A DNA stretch of 64,000 nucleotides from NCBI GenBank assembly GCA_020086605.1, contig JACBWW010000029.1, forward strand, positions 478,970 to 542,969, given 5' to 3'. A program made the position numbers and the translations under genes. The stretch comes from Lanius collurio (Eukaryota > Chordata > Aves > Passeriformes > Laniidae). The first letter of the stretch is position 1; every line of letters starts with the position of its first letter. The notes below the pieces were generated by a model. It was not told the origin of the DNA. It saw nothing but the letters and a program-made list of their open reading frames with translations, and ran no database searches. Positions 48,301 to 60,585 of the stretch are shown here, one piece after another.

Positions 48301-49436
48301 TGATTCTGCAGCAAACTGCAGAGTTTTACAGTCCATTTTAAAAAGTCCATTTTAGAAACTCTAGAACAAATGTGTTTTGCTTCTCTGCTTTGATTAATTT
48401 TTCATGAGAAATAAAGTGCAATTGTTATTTGTCTCTAAAGACAAGGTGGTCAAGAGAGAAGCTGTTTTAATCAGAAGAAAAAGTTTTTAAAACAAAATTT
48501 TAAAAAGAAAGCATTTTTTGTACCTATCTTAAGAAGAGGAAGCAGCTGGGCACAGAGAAGGTTGGCTGAGGCAAGGAAAATCAAACACCTCCAGCGCAGT
48601 GAAATGGAACCTTTAATTTCTGTCTGCATCCTTTCCAGAAACATTTCATGTCAAATCTTGAGGTGTGTGGGACTGCTGTAGCCATTCCTCTATGGGATAG
48701 TCAACAAGAAAAATATTTTTATTCCATATGCTTTTGGAGTAATTTTTACTTAATACATATATATATATTTATATATATGTGGCTAGGGGTCATTCCAGTC
48801 TGGTCGTTTCATGTATATTTAAGTAGGAAATGAATTCATCATGAAATGGTTCAACACTTCCAATTATTTTAATGGGATACTACTTTTGACCTCATTGGAT
48901 TGGAGCCTGGGAATTGAAAAGTAGCTGAGCTCTTTCCTGACCCCTTCCAAACCTTGTTCTGGGTGTTGCACGTGGTTGCTCAGGCTCAAGAAGAGCTCAC
49001 AGTATCAATTCATGCTGACAATGTGTGTCTCTTATGTTTAATTTCATTAAAAAAGGAACATTTGCAGAGAGTGCTCAGGACTGTGTGGGGCTGCTGCCAC
49101 GGCAGGAAGTTAAAATCATCTTGAAAAAATTGATTGCTTCAGGGCATCTGGGGAGAGTGGCTGGAGGAGGAGGAGGGTGTTTGGACTCCAGGAGCCTCTC
49201 ACATTCCCTGCTGGTGTGAGGGAGGCTGGGGGTGCTGGGCACGGGGCACTGCCCTGCCTGAGGGGGTAGAAGGCACCACGGATCTTCTGGGTGTGCCAAA
49301 ATAAACTGCTGGGATGGAGTCTGTCAGGTTTGGTAAGCGACTACTGTCTCTTGCTTTTGGTTTGCATTCTCTATTCTGTCTCCAACCAAATAGAAATCCC
49401 TGGGTGGGCTGGACTCCTGAGCATGTTCTTCACTCC
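45363..49436. other. Non-coding DNA, no gene recognised
   Basis: No exon supported on either strand. Ordinary AT-leaning DNA with a TA-rich microsatellite at 48754-48780. Confidence 0.45.
48754..48780. repeat. TA-rich microsatellite
   Basis: Alternating AT tract interrupted by ATTT. Confidence 0.85.
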
Positions 49437-49650
49437 CAGAACAGTTTGGGTTGGAAGGGACCTTAAGAATCACCTTGTTCCCCCTCCTCCCACGGGCAGG
49501 GACACCTTCCACTGTGCCAGGGTGCTCCAAGCCCTGTCCAACCTGGCCTTGGACACTTCCAGGGATGGGGCAGCCACAGCTGCTCTGGGCACCCTGTGCC
49601 AGGGCCACCCCACCCTCACAGGGGAAGAATTTTGTAGTAATTCTCTCTCC
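49437..49650 (-). mobile_element. CR1 LINE 3' fragment, reverse orientation
   Basis: Contains in order GTTTGGGTTGGAAGGGACC, GGGCAGGGACACCTTCCAC, TCCAACCTGGCCTTGG, CTTCCAGGGATGGGGC and CACCCTCACAGGGGAAGAAT, the standard CR1 3' block read backwards. The right edge is approximate. It is the longest clean CR1 match in the window apart from the copy at 60.4 kb. Confidence 0.93.
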
Positions 49651-50107
49651 AACAGACATAAAAAGCTCAGAGCTGTTCCTGCGATGCGGTGATTTCTGAA
49701 TGAGAAGATCCGTGGGGCAGGAATGGGAGCTGGAAGGACAAATCCAGCAGGGAATTTTGGTAGACAGCAAAAATAAGTCTTCCAGGGCTGGGGGAAGAAA
49801 GGAGGAAAAAACCACTAGCCTGCTTTTGGGCTATGAAGCCAGTGAGTGGGCAGGGTGGGAGGCAGCCTCAGCTGAGAATTAACTTTTCTACCCATTTAGA
49901 AGGAAGAATTGCAGCTGAGTACGTGATTTCAGCATTGGGGTGTGGGGAGGTTTTCACCCAAGCATCTGATCCAGCCCTATTTGCTTTATGAGATCTGACA
50001 GGAACCCCACATAAAATCTGATGGCTTCAGGCAGGTGATTAGTGTAAGCACAGTGTATGATTAGTGAAGATGTTTATTGTGCAAATTAATGGAAATGAAA
50101 GCTTTAC
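49651..50107. other. Non-coding DNA
   Basis: Nothing recognised. Confidence 0.4.
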
Positions 50108-50255
50108 TTGTGCACATTGAATTGAAGTGTTTGTGTGGGTATAGATGTGCAATGAATTCTTTATGTATGTGTGCAGTGAATTCCAGTCTTCTTATGTATG
50201 TGCAATGAATTCAATTTACACACACACATATATGTAACGTGTAACGAATTCCAGT
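50108..50255 (+). repeat. Degenerate tandem repeat around TGTGCAATGAATTC
   Basis: Related cores occur at about 50109-50122, 50146-50159, 50170-50183, 50199-50212 and 50238-50252, three of them joined by TTATGTATG-like spacers. The cores vary (GCACATTGAATT, GCAATGAATTC, GCAGTGAATTC, GTAACGAATTC). A short CA/TA tract interrupts the array at 50218-50235. Confidence 0.7.
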
Positions 50256-53199
50256 ATTTTTTCCTGCCTGTCCTGGGGTGTGGATATGAATCCTCCCCAC
50301 AGCGCTGTGGGGTGGGATCTGCTCCTTGTTGTGAGGAAGAAGCAGTAGGACGTGCAGTGTCTGTTTTCTGGCGATAGTGGTGCTGCAGCCCTGCTCTGCC
50401 CATGCCAGGCTCGTCCCTGTCCTGCCCTGCTCCATCCTCCCCTCGGGGTTGTGGATCAGGTGAAGGTGCTGTGATAAGGCATCCCAGCAGCACTCCCAGC
50501 TCCTCCACTCTGGGATTAAACTTTCAAGCATACTCAAAGCTATTTTTGTATTTTATCTTATTTTGTGTTAAAAACTGGGTGGAGGAAGGGAATTTGGAGA
50601 AACTTGTGTGTTTATAATCCATTCAGGGTTGACCCTTCTTATCTTGCACATGCTTTGCCTTGGGAGTCAAGAATATTTTATTAGTTCTTAGGATTTAATA
50701 CACTTCCAAATAAAGTCCCTGTACTGGAAAGCTGCCGTCCAAGCACCCTGCTTATATCATCTCCATGAGTGTTGCTCCAGAAAAGGAATGTACTGAAAAT
50801 ATGAAACTCAGAATGAAATGTGAGATGTGGCAATAAACTCTTTGACCAGAAAAGAAGTTATTTTTTAATTCCTTCATTCCTCAGTGATAAAGTCATACCC
50901 AAAATAACTGCTCCAGACAGAATTTTGGCTGTGACTCAGAGAACTGCAGGGAACTCTCTGAAAAGTTGTGAGGATGTAGTTATTTCTGTTGCTTTTATGG
51001 GGGGATGGACTTGAAAGACATCAGGGTAGATTTGGATAAATAACTGAAAAGACTTTGGGCAGAGTTAGGTACAGAATTCTACAACTGTGAGTCCAGTCTG
51101 TGTCCAACTGATCTTTTCTCTTTCTTCCTCCTCCTCCCAAGAGTGCTTAGTGCTCCTCTGTCTGCACCCTTATTTCCTTTAGTCCTTTAGTTCACCCTGA
51201 TTACCCCTCCTGCTCCCCTCTCTAGCAGGGCTGGAGCACTGCAGGTTCAAGCCTGAGTGTTTGCAGTGGGAAGGTTTTTAGCAAGATACTTTTAAAGGTG
51301 TGTGTTACTGAAAACCGGGCGCTGAGCCAGCACTGCTGGCTCTCCAACCCTTCAGAAAGGCCATCAAAGCTCTGAGGTTTCATAGCTCCCCTTGTCCTTT
51401 GGTCCCTGGCTCTGGACATCAAAAACAGACCCAGCTCTGGTTCTGCTCTAATGACAGTTTTCCATTCTTATACAGAGATAGAAAATCTTTATGTACTTTC
51501 TGTTTCTGATAATGACCATGATTAAGTGTTATCACCAGAGTTTGTAAATGGTGTGGGTAGACCACAGGCAGTATATGGAAAATCAGCTGTATTTTCTAAT
51601 AATTTCCTCCTTTTAGAGGAATAGTTTTTAATTGCTTCTTAATTTTTGTATTTGGCTGGTTTGTTTTCTTTTCTAATTTTTTTTTTTTGCTAGTCTGCCT
51701 TGAAGCACAGCAGAAGGATGCTTTGGGGTGAAAGAGCATAAAGGTGTCTTGTTGCAGACTTCAAACAAACTCTGCCATGAGTAAATCCATATCAAATTCA
51801 CATAAAATTGGTTGGCTGGAATGCTTTTGATGTTCTTGAGTTAGGGCACACAAAATGCTCAGCAGAGATTATCTATGAAGATTTGGAGGTCAGGCGGGTG
51901 TTCCCTTAAGCAAACACCACTGTTTCATCTCAGTGTACCCTGGCTAAGAGCAGCTCCCTCTCCCCTCTGATGTGCCAGGCATTGATTGGTGCCGTTCTTG
52001 TCGATAACGCAAAGATCCCCTGCAGCTTTCCAGGAACGCAGCTGTCCTCAGGCATTCCCAGCCCTGTGGGGAACCTGAGGATTTACCAGGGCACCGCCTC
52101 TCGTGGAGCCCAGGACATGCAGCTTCAGCAGACGAGGCTCTAAGAGTCACTGAGGTATTTCTTGCTCCCCAGCAGAGCAGCTGGGTGTGCTGTGGGAGAG
52201 GAGCCCCTTATGGGGTGAGATGGAGGAGCTACGCAGGTATTTGTGTTCTGAACCCTTTGCTTATCATTCTGTTGAGGTAAAGAGGAATACGGAAGTGCAA
52301 TGGTTTTTCTGGTTTTGTATTTTGGAAGGAGAATGAAGGCAATGTTGTTTTTTCATGATTTTTTGGGTCGTCTATGGAACCGTGATGCTCCTGCCCCACT
52401 GACAGCTCCTGGACCTGCTGATTTTGCTGCTGGTAGTACTGGGGAAGAGCCCAGTGAATCTAACATGGGACTGGGAATTCCTTCATTTTGTGAGCCTTTC
52501 TGCCCGTGTTTCATCTCCAACAGCCACCCCTGGGCATGTTCTGGGCACAAAGTATTCCCCCAGCTCAGGGCACACCAGCACAAGCTGTGCCGAGCCCTGG
52601 GGGTGTCTGACCCTCAGAGAGTGTCAGCAGTGCCCCAGTGATGCTCTGTCACACAAATCACAGATGCAGCCGCAGGAATTTGGACTCTGGGAGCTCAGTG
52701 TGGTCGGGCAGCCCACCGTGGGCACCCCCTTGAGAAGAGGAGCTGTGTGTGACCCTGCGGGTCTCTGCACTGTGCCTCTGCAGCGCCAGGGACAGCAAAC
52801 TGTTCCCCGCACCAAAGCTCGGCTGGCGTGTGTGGGAGGTGTCCCCGGGGACCTGCTGCTGGCCCCACCAGAGTCTCCGGCCCCGTGGGCACTGGGGTGG
52901 GTTGTTTTCCATCTGGCTGCACTGCTCTTGCTCTATTACATGGTCCCTTGCCTCTGAGCTTGAGTTATTGCCTACATGCATGGGTAGAGCCTTTGGAAAA
53001 AAACTAAGCATGTAATTAAGAGAGTCAGTGTATTTTATGGGGATAGTGACTAAAGGAAACAGCTTTTCACTTTAGGATTTGTGAGCGCCTGTCAAAAGCG
53101 ATTTGTGGTGGAGGGAGGTCAGTTGGGAGGAGAGCTGCTGCCTGGGGAACGCCGACTTCCCGCTCAAGTGGTGTAATTGTGTTCATCGCAGTGATGACT
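50256..53199. other. Non-coding DNA, no gene recognised
   Basis: Read in six frames without finding a supportable exon. Contains a poly-T run near 51670. Open frames at 52300-52957 are GC-driven. Confidence 0.4.
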
Positions 53200-53480
53200 T
53201 TTTCCAGCTGCTGTGCGTGTGGATGAGCCTGGTGTGCCCGGGGCTGCCGAGCCCCGACAGCAACCCCGGACCTGCCGGCGGGGAGGCAGCGAGCGCAGGG
53301 CAGCAGAGCCGCAGCTCGGTACCAGCTCTGACCCTCGGTGTGCCAGGAGCCCTGGGGCAGCAGGACAGAGGGATGTGCCCGTGGGGCACAGGGATAAGCC
53401 GCGGCGCTGGGGACATCGCGGCTGGGCCACCCCACCACGGGACAGACAGGGCGAAAGGCAGGGGGGCATCGCTGGAGCTG
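53200..53480. promoter_or_regulatory. Isolated CpG-rich patch
   Basis: High CpG density over about 280 bases, with open frames on both strands that show no family signature. Candidate orphan CpG island; no gene start recognised. Confidence 0.25.
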
Positions 53481-56400
53481 TTCAGTTCGTGGCTGGCAAA
53501 GCGTGCACGAACTCCGGCACCACTTTCTCGTCTCCTTGGACAGAGACAGCCGTCACTGGTCCTGCTTCAGCATCGGCTCTACCCGTTCCGTTGGTATTTT
53601 TCCCTAAAATGCCCCGAGGTGTTTCCATAGGGGAATGTCACACCAGCGGACGGCTGGAAAGCAGAGCCTGGTGTCGGCCAGCTGCTCCTGGTAGCCTGCT
53701 GTGGTTTAAGATCTGGAACAACTCCTTGGTCTTGAGTTGGTTTTTCAGAGCCTTGCACTGACTCTCTCCTTCAGCACATTAACAAGTGCTGCGAGGTCGT
53801 CAGGCCTTTGTATTTGCCGTTAAACAAACAAACAAATTGGCCAATTTAGCAGTGAAGGAGCAGGAGGGACTTTCTGGCCCTCCTGTGAAAGCCACGTGGA
53901 AACAAGCAGCAGTGACTGGATTAAATTTAAAAAATGTGGTTTATTTTTGAGTGGATTTGCTGGCATCCGTATGCAATGGCAGACACACAGATAAAGATAC
54001 ATAAATAAAGATAAGGTAAAATAAGGAGCTCACTGAATATTTAGGTAGTTGGGCTCTGCAAATACCTAAAGAAGTGGCACATTAATGTATCTTACTTGTT
54101 TTCCAGTAAGTCATTAGTCGCTTAAGTGAAGTTGCTCATGCCATTTTTCCCTTTCATTAAATATTCATGTTTACTAATGGAAATTGTCTTGACAAATTGG
54201 TCAAACTGAGCAGCTTATGAATTTATGCCCTAGACTAAAAAAAGTTGTTTTGAAAGTCCCTGTGAGCTGAAGTAATTCTTAAAATCATTAACACTTCATT
54301 GATTTTATAATTAAAAAAAATCCCTAGAATAAATAGAGCATCTTTTAAATGTAGCATGGCTGTTTATTTCAGTACTTAGGATTAATATTAGATTTTTTTT
54401 CCCAGAAAATATCCATGAACTTCTAAAGATGCTTTTTTTTGCCAGGCCTTAGGATTCACCCCCTCCCCAGCAGCTCTGACTGGGGCTGTTACCATCACTG
54501 TCTTCAAGGGGTTCTTCATTTTTGGGGTGTGGCCCACCCACGTGCCAGGGAGGTGTAGATAATTTGGGTGCAGCCAGGACCTGTCCTGCAGCTGTGACCC
54601 CAGGCTGTGGGATGGGGCCCCGGGCGTGACCAGCGATGCTGCAGCCCCAGGGAGAACGTGCCAGGGGACCTGGGAGCCAGGGTGGGGTCACCGAGGGGGG
54701 ACAGGTAACCCCACAAGTTCCTGAACCTCATCACTGTGTGAGGGGAGAGGGGACAGGGAAAAGGGCAGAACAAGCCGAACTGGGGGTGTGTGACTGGCAC
54801 AGAGCCCATCTGCTATGGGCAGTGGGGAAATGAAGGATCCTGCCCTAAAATGGCCCAAACTGACCCTCAATGGCCCTTGGATAACAGCTGAAAATCTACC
54901 TGGGGCTTGGGTGTCCCTGGGAGCCCCTGGGTGTGGGAATATTCCATGGGGAATAATTTGCTGTGAATCCAAGTTCGGAGCTCTGGCAAAAGGAATGCCA
55001 CCTGAGGCAGCAATAAGGAGCACTAATTAATGGATCTCTATCTCCTCAGAGCGTGTGTGGCCAAAGGCTTGTGATAAAGTCAAATGGGGTGATTTTTCAC
55101 GGTTACTAATTTAGCCCATTAACCAATAGCCCATAACTAGTTTCACAGAGACTAATATTTCAATTCTCTGCCCAAGGCATGGCTCCTGGGGCATCTCAAG
55201 GAGATGTAAGATCTTTTCCACAGACACCACTGTTCTTTCTCTATTTTTATTTTCAGCTTGCGCCCCTTTGGTGATAACTGCTACTTAAACAAAGCAAACA
55301 ACATATTTAGACCCAAGCACTGTGGAGCCCTGGTGTCAGTGCACACGCAGACTCTGCCCCTGTGCATGTGGCCAGCGAGGCCATCCTGCCCTGGGAGAAG
55401 GGGAAGGAGGGCTTTGCTGAGGGAGGATAGGAGCTGCCAGCTCAGCTTTGGCAGCAGCAGCTGCTGGTGCTGTATTGAGCCTGGAATGACAAATAATTTA
55501 TTTTCCAGTCATCCAGAGCAAAGAGCACTCATTGGCCTTGCCCTGTGCCTGCCCCAGCTCAGCCCTGGCTGTGTGTTCAAAGCAGCTGCAGAGGCACAAG
55601 CGGTGTGAGGGCAGGATGTGTTTAACTCACCAGCTCCAGGTTTCCTGGGATAGGGAGTGCCTTTTGTCACCTTGATATCAATCCATTTTCTCTTCTAATT
55701 AGTTTTCATCTGCCTACAGGCTGTGTTCTAGGGGCAAACTTGGAACAGCAGTGAAACCCCCTTGCTGCAGGCTGGAACAAACCATCCCAGAACGTCCAAA
55801 CAGCCCCTTTGCTTTTAGGAGCCCAGCACTTGTTGGCCAATCTGACCTGAGTGAAAGCTGTTGTTGTGAGAGGATATGTAGCTCTGGCTGCCCAAACAGC
55901 CATGAGATTAATATCTCATGGTCAGGAAACTGTTTTTGAAAAACAATTTACTTAGATTCTCTGTAACACGTGATTAGGACAAAGCATTCTGCCGTAGACA
56001 TGGACAAATCTTGTTTAAAATGTATTCCTGGGTATTTGATGAAACAGAAAACATGAACTTGTTTTACTGGCATTTGATATTTTCTGGGGTGCTTGGTTTG
56101 TTTGTTTTTCCATGTGAATTACTTTTTCCTTCAGACACTTCCATCTAGATTGGTTGATGAAGATGTTATGGAGGTTCACAGCTTTTCCAAGGTTGTTGTC
56201 TCTGGCTATTTAGCCTACCTTGGAAAGTTTCCAAGGCAAAAATGTCACAATTAAGCCCAGATTTAAGCTTTCATTTCTGGTACTTTATATTTGGGTTCAT
56301 CAGGATTTAGCTAGGAGTCTTGGGATCCCATAAGGCTCAATATGATCTTACTGACCAAATACCCACCAGTGTTCTATTCCTGCACATCATTCATGATCCC

Positions 56401-57057
56401 ATGATTTGTCTTTGCTTCTTTCTACAGCTTTTGTCAATCTTTAGAGAAAGCACTTTGCTGAGCTTAGTTTAACAACAACAAATATTCAATAAAGCTTGTT
56501 CTGGATAGAAATGTGCCTCAATTCAAAATCCAAGAAGATTTTATCTAGATTTTCTCTTTTTCACTTACGTTTTCATTTTGAGACAAGAGTCAATCTATTT
56601 CAGCAGTGACATGGTCAACATTTAACTTTAAATCTTAAAAAAGAAGACAAAAGCATGAGCGTATGGGACAAAGAAGGGAGAATTTCTCCCTGGATTGAGA
56701 CACTAAATGTCAGAGTTATATAAGAACTTTATCTGGAGTGAATCAGGACAAAAGTGATATGAAATGTCTCAAATGCCATCTGCTTTCAGTTCAGTCAGTG
56801 CCTGCTGAGCCTTGAGACTGAGAGTAAGGAGCTGGGGAAGAAGGTCGGGGCTGTGGCTGAGGAGGGGCCAGGCACAGGGTGCCCTTGGCGGGGCTCAGCC
56901 CTGTGTGCTTGAGCCAGGGACACTGGGACTGGCTCTGTGACTGTGATTCTGCATGGGTTTTATTTTGTATTGTTGTGTCTGGTTTCATTTGGTGCTTTAT
57001 ATTTTAAGATGATAAAATGATCTTTTGTTTCCTAAGAGCAGTTGGCAGCCGTAGCAA
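53481..57057. other. Non-coding DNA with AT-rich ATTA-dense block
   Basis: About 54080-54420 carries many ATTA/TAAT cores and no obvious repeat, a composition typical of conserved regulatory elements. Short AAAC and AAAT-type repeats lie at 53821-53836 and 53990-54020. A candidate terminal exon with a 39-codon frame lies at 56135-56254, with AATAAA at 56488 (see findings). Confidence 0.35.
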
Positions 57058-57142
57058 CCTGGTTTGGTGAAGGTGTCCCTGCCCATGGCACAGGTGAGAT
57101 TCAAGGTCCCTTCCAACCTCAACCATTCTGGGGTTTTGTGAT
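57058..57142 (+). mobile_element. CR1 LINE 3' end fragment
   Basis: GGTGTCCCTGCCCATGGCA, then CAAGGTCCCTTCCAACCTCA and CCATTCTGGGGTTTTGTGAT, is a diverged CR1 3' end in forward orientation. Confidence 0.85.
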
Positions 57143-60100
57143 AGTTAACAGTCGTTATAATTTGGGTAACAGAGTTGCCAGAAGCCCCCTGGCCGTTGCC
57201 TGACCCTGAATTCTGCGCGTGGCAGGAGCGGTTTGCAGTAACACGGAGGTGTCTCTGGGCTGGGGCTGGCAGAGTGGTGGTGATGGGTCCCACCCTCACG
57301 GCCCTGGCTAAGGCAGCCCTGCTGTCCCCGCAGAGCAGCTCCCCAGCCTGGGGCACAGCCATCCTGGCTGCAGGGAGAGGATTCATGGCTGGGGAGGGGG
57401 CACAAACTCCAGCAGGGGCTGCTCTCCCAGCGCTCAGGGATCATTACGCGCTGCTCTTTCATCCAGCAGAACTTTCATGTCTTGCAAATTAAATTCCCAG
57501 GCAAAATAATTACATGGAAATGCTGCTGGGCTGTTATTCACAAGGGGCCAATTTTGTAGCCATTTGTTGGCATTTGAAAAGTCAAATTTCTTGCACTGTA
57601 ACATATGCAACATATAATTCAAAAACAGAACATGAAAGGCTTCAATCCAGTCAGCAGATGTACATTTTGAAGAGAGCTGGACATCAGAGAAAAAATAAAT
57701 TACCCAAGTTAAGCTGAATGAACACTTGATTTCAGCTGTGCTTTGTGCCCCCCAGTGTCACTGGGGTCCTGGAGTCTTGTGCTCCACCCTGACAAGTGTT
57801 TTTCTGGATGTTTTTTCCAGCTGGAATCCTACCCGTGCAGCTGGTCTAAGAGCTGGGGCTCCCTTCCCTGCCCTCCCCAGGGCTGCAGCAGGAATGCTCC
57901 TCACCAGCTTCATGGCCCACTGGTGGTGTTGATGGTAAGCAATGATTTCATACACGGGCTTGCATCTGTAAGGATCAGAAGTAATGCTGTACTAAGAGCA
58001 GCAGTGCTGCTGTTTGGAGAACTTAAGCCATGTCTCCCTTGCTGTTGGAAGCTTCATGGGTATGGATTCAATTTTCCGTGTATCTGGACTGGTATTTTGA
58101 GCAAACACCTCAGGATAAACAATACCTTTCAGTGAAAACAGTTTGGCCTCTGCTGTTGTTATTGTGGGAATTCCCAAGAAAGGCCAATTGCTGCTCAGTC
58201 TGGATATTATTTAAGTTATTCCACTCTGCTCTATGCAAAGGAAAGCTTCAGAGATACACAGGGAGCTGCCAAAACGTGCTTGTCACTCCTAACACGACAT
58301 AATTTTATCAGCACGTGTGTTGTGTGTGGTATTCCTGCATGGTATTTGTTTTCCCTTTGTTAATACAGAATGATTCCCCTATGTGGGACCTGCAGAGCCA
58401 GCCAGCAGTGGGACCCTGGAGCAATGCTCTGTTCCTGAGGGTGGCCAACTTGGCCTTCACTGTCCCCCTGAGGCTTTTGTTGTGTTTTTCTGAGGAAATC
58501 TGGGAGCTGTTTTGCTCCCACAAAACACAGTACAGGCTGGGGTGCTCCCTGATAGTGTAGTGACAGTCACCCCTCTGGTTGTAGCAGCTATTCCTGCCAC
58601 TGGGACATGCAGGAGGATCTCTGGTGGCAGCTGATGTGTGGGATGCACAAGGATCAATGGCTGTGGGATCTCCCTGGTGAGGGGCACCTGCCTGCACTCC
58701 TGGGCTGGAGGAGTCTCCCATGCTGGTGCCCCAGGGCATGACAGAAATGCCCCCAGGCTGCACCCTGCTCCTCCTTTTTCTGTGTGTAAATGAAGATTAA
58801 GAGCTGTGCCCATCTTTGCATCCCAGCCTCTCACCTGGTGCCATCTCCCCATAAAGTTTCTCTTAACAGGGACCCCACACTCTCTTGTTTTCTCTTATGG
58901 TGTTCCTGCAAAAACAATCGATCCAAATCCTGTTGCCTCTGTGCATGGCAGAGGATTAATGAGTAGTAATTGCTCCCCAGCCCTACAGGAAGCTAACTTC
59001 AGGAGGGGCTGAGGATTATCCAGCTGTATGTCCCTGGGAGGTTGTTATTATGGGAACTTAATTAGCTTAGAACTATCAGAAATATAGAGGGAGAACTGAG
59101 GATTGGTAGCGCAGAGACAGAGCAATGTGTTTGTTAAAAAATGGTAAAGACTGAGTGAATGGTGTAATTTTAAGTTAAAATTGCTTCTTTCTCCTTCAAG
59201 AGTTTATTATTCTGAATGTAAAACTCTGTGCTGAAGTTTTTGAAGGCAAACAGGTTTATTCTCTTCTCCTCTTGAACAAGGTGTGTGGAGGTGCAGGTGC
59301 AGGTGACCCAGGTGCCGTCCTGCTGGCTCCCTCTGGGATGAGCAGAGTCCTCTCCCAGGCCCTCCCCAGCAGTGGCTGTGACACAGAGGGAAACCAGGCA
59401 GGCCCCTCCACATCCCCCCAAACAAACACGTGTCCACCTCCAGCTGGTTTCAGCTCTTTAAACTTGAAGAGCATTTAGGGTCCCAATGGATTTCCCCTCC
59501 ATTGTATTTGTCCAATTTCCTTTACTCTTGTTTGACATAAAATCTGACTGTGCTTTTAGGTTGGAAGAGTCAGAATACAGCATTTTGTTGTGGGGTTTGA
59601 CAACTGAGTGGGGTGCTCAAGGTGTAACTGAGTGGGGTCCAGCCCTGCTGCCCCAGGAGCCTCATTTCACCCTGCAGGTTGGAAATGATCTGCATTCAGA
59701 GGGGGGCAAAAGAAGGAGATGGAAGTGAGATCCCTCTATGGTGTCCTGCTGGGAGTGGTGTCAGTGAATCCAGCCTGGTTTGGTGCTTTGTGGAGGCAAT
59801 TTCCGTTTTCTTGTTTTAAACTTCAAGGAGAAGAACTTGGGCAAATGTAAAACATGGCTGGATGGGGTGATCAGGTCTCTGCTCTGAGAGCAGTTGTGCC
59901 AAGAAAATAACAGGCTTTGGGGTTGTTTGTTTCTGTAGGAGATTTAAGCAGCATGCTCAGGAGGGGTTTATCTTGGCAAGGGGGGAGATAGGGCCTGAAA
60001 TGGATTTTCATGCTCAGAGCTTCCAAACACAAGCTCTGTGCAGCTTTCTGTTTGTTTTGCAAATCCTTATCATCCCACAGTTATTGCTTGTGAAGTGGAG

Positions 60101-60365
60101 CAAAAAATGAAGCCCAGTGAGGGCTGGGTGGCAAGACTCTGGTTTTTCTCATGGCTTAAATGTTGTGTTCTAGAAGAACACGCATGTGCCTCCAAAAGCC
60201 TCCCAAACAGGTAACTCCACAGAGTAATTAGTTTGCAAGTTGAGCTTTCTGGGAGCTTGGTGTGCTGCATTTCTGCTTGGCGTGAGTTGTTTACAGACAA
60301 CTTCTTTCTTGGGGTCTTCAAAATGATTTCACATCTCAATATTTTATTTATACAGGAACTGAATT
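57143..60365. other. Non-coding DNA, no gene recognised
   Basis: No supported exon. A 24-base direct duplication around AACTGAGTGGGGT occurs at 59602-59638. Confidence 0.4.
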
Positions 60366-60585
60366 ATCATAGAGTCCCAGAATGGTTTGAAAGGTTAAAG
60401 CTCATCCAGTTTCACCCCTGCTATGGGCAGGAACACCTTCCACTGTCCAGCCTGGCCTTGGGCACTGCCAGGGATCCAGGGGCAGCCACAGCTTCTCTGG
60501 GCACCCTGTGCCAGGGCCTGCCCACCCTCACAGGGAAGGATTTCTTCCCAATATCCCATATAACCCTGCCTTTTTCTGCCTCAGC
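60366..60585 (-). mobile_element. CR1 LINE 3' fragment, reverse orientation
   Basis: Starts TCATAGAGTCCCAGAATGGT and runs through GGGCAGGAACACCTTCCAC, CTGGCCTTGGGCACTGCC and CACCCTCACAGGGAAGGATT to TTCTTCCCAATATCCCATAT. It follows the CR1 3' consensus in reverse with small deletions. Confidence 0.93.

Noticed and set aside
49148..49200. Frame WLEEEEGVWTPG after a CTTCAG, resembling the PRELID2 QLEEESW segment
   Set aside because: Only an acidic run matches; surrounding residues do not.
58690..58850. LEESPML frame tested as a PRELID2 exon
   Set aside because: No acceptor and no homology beyond LEES.
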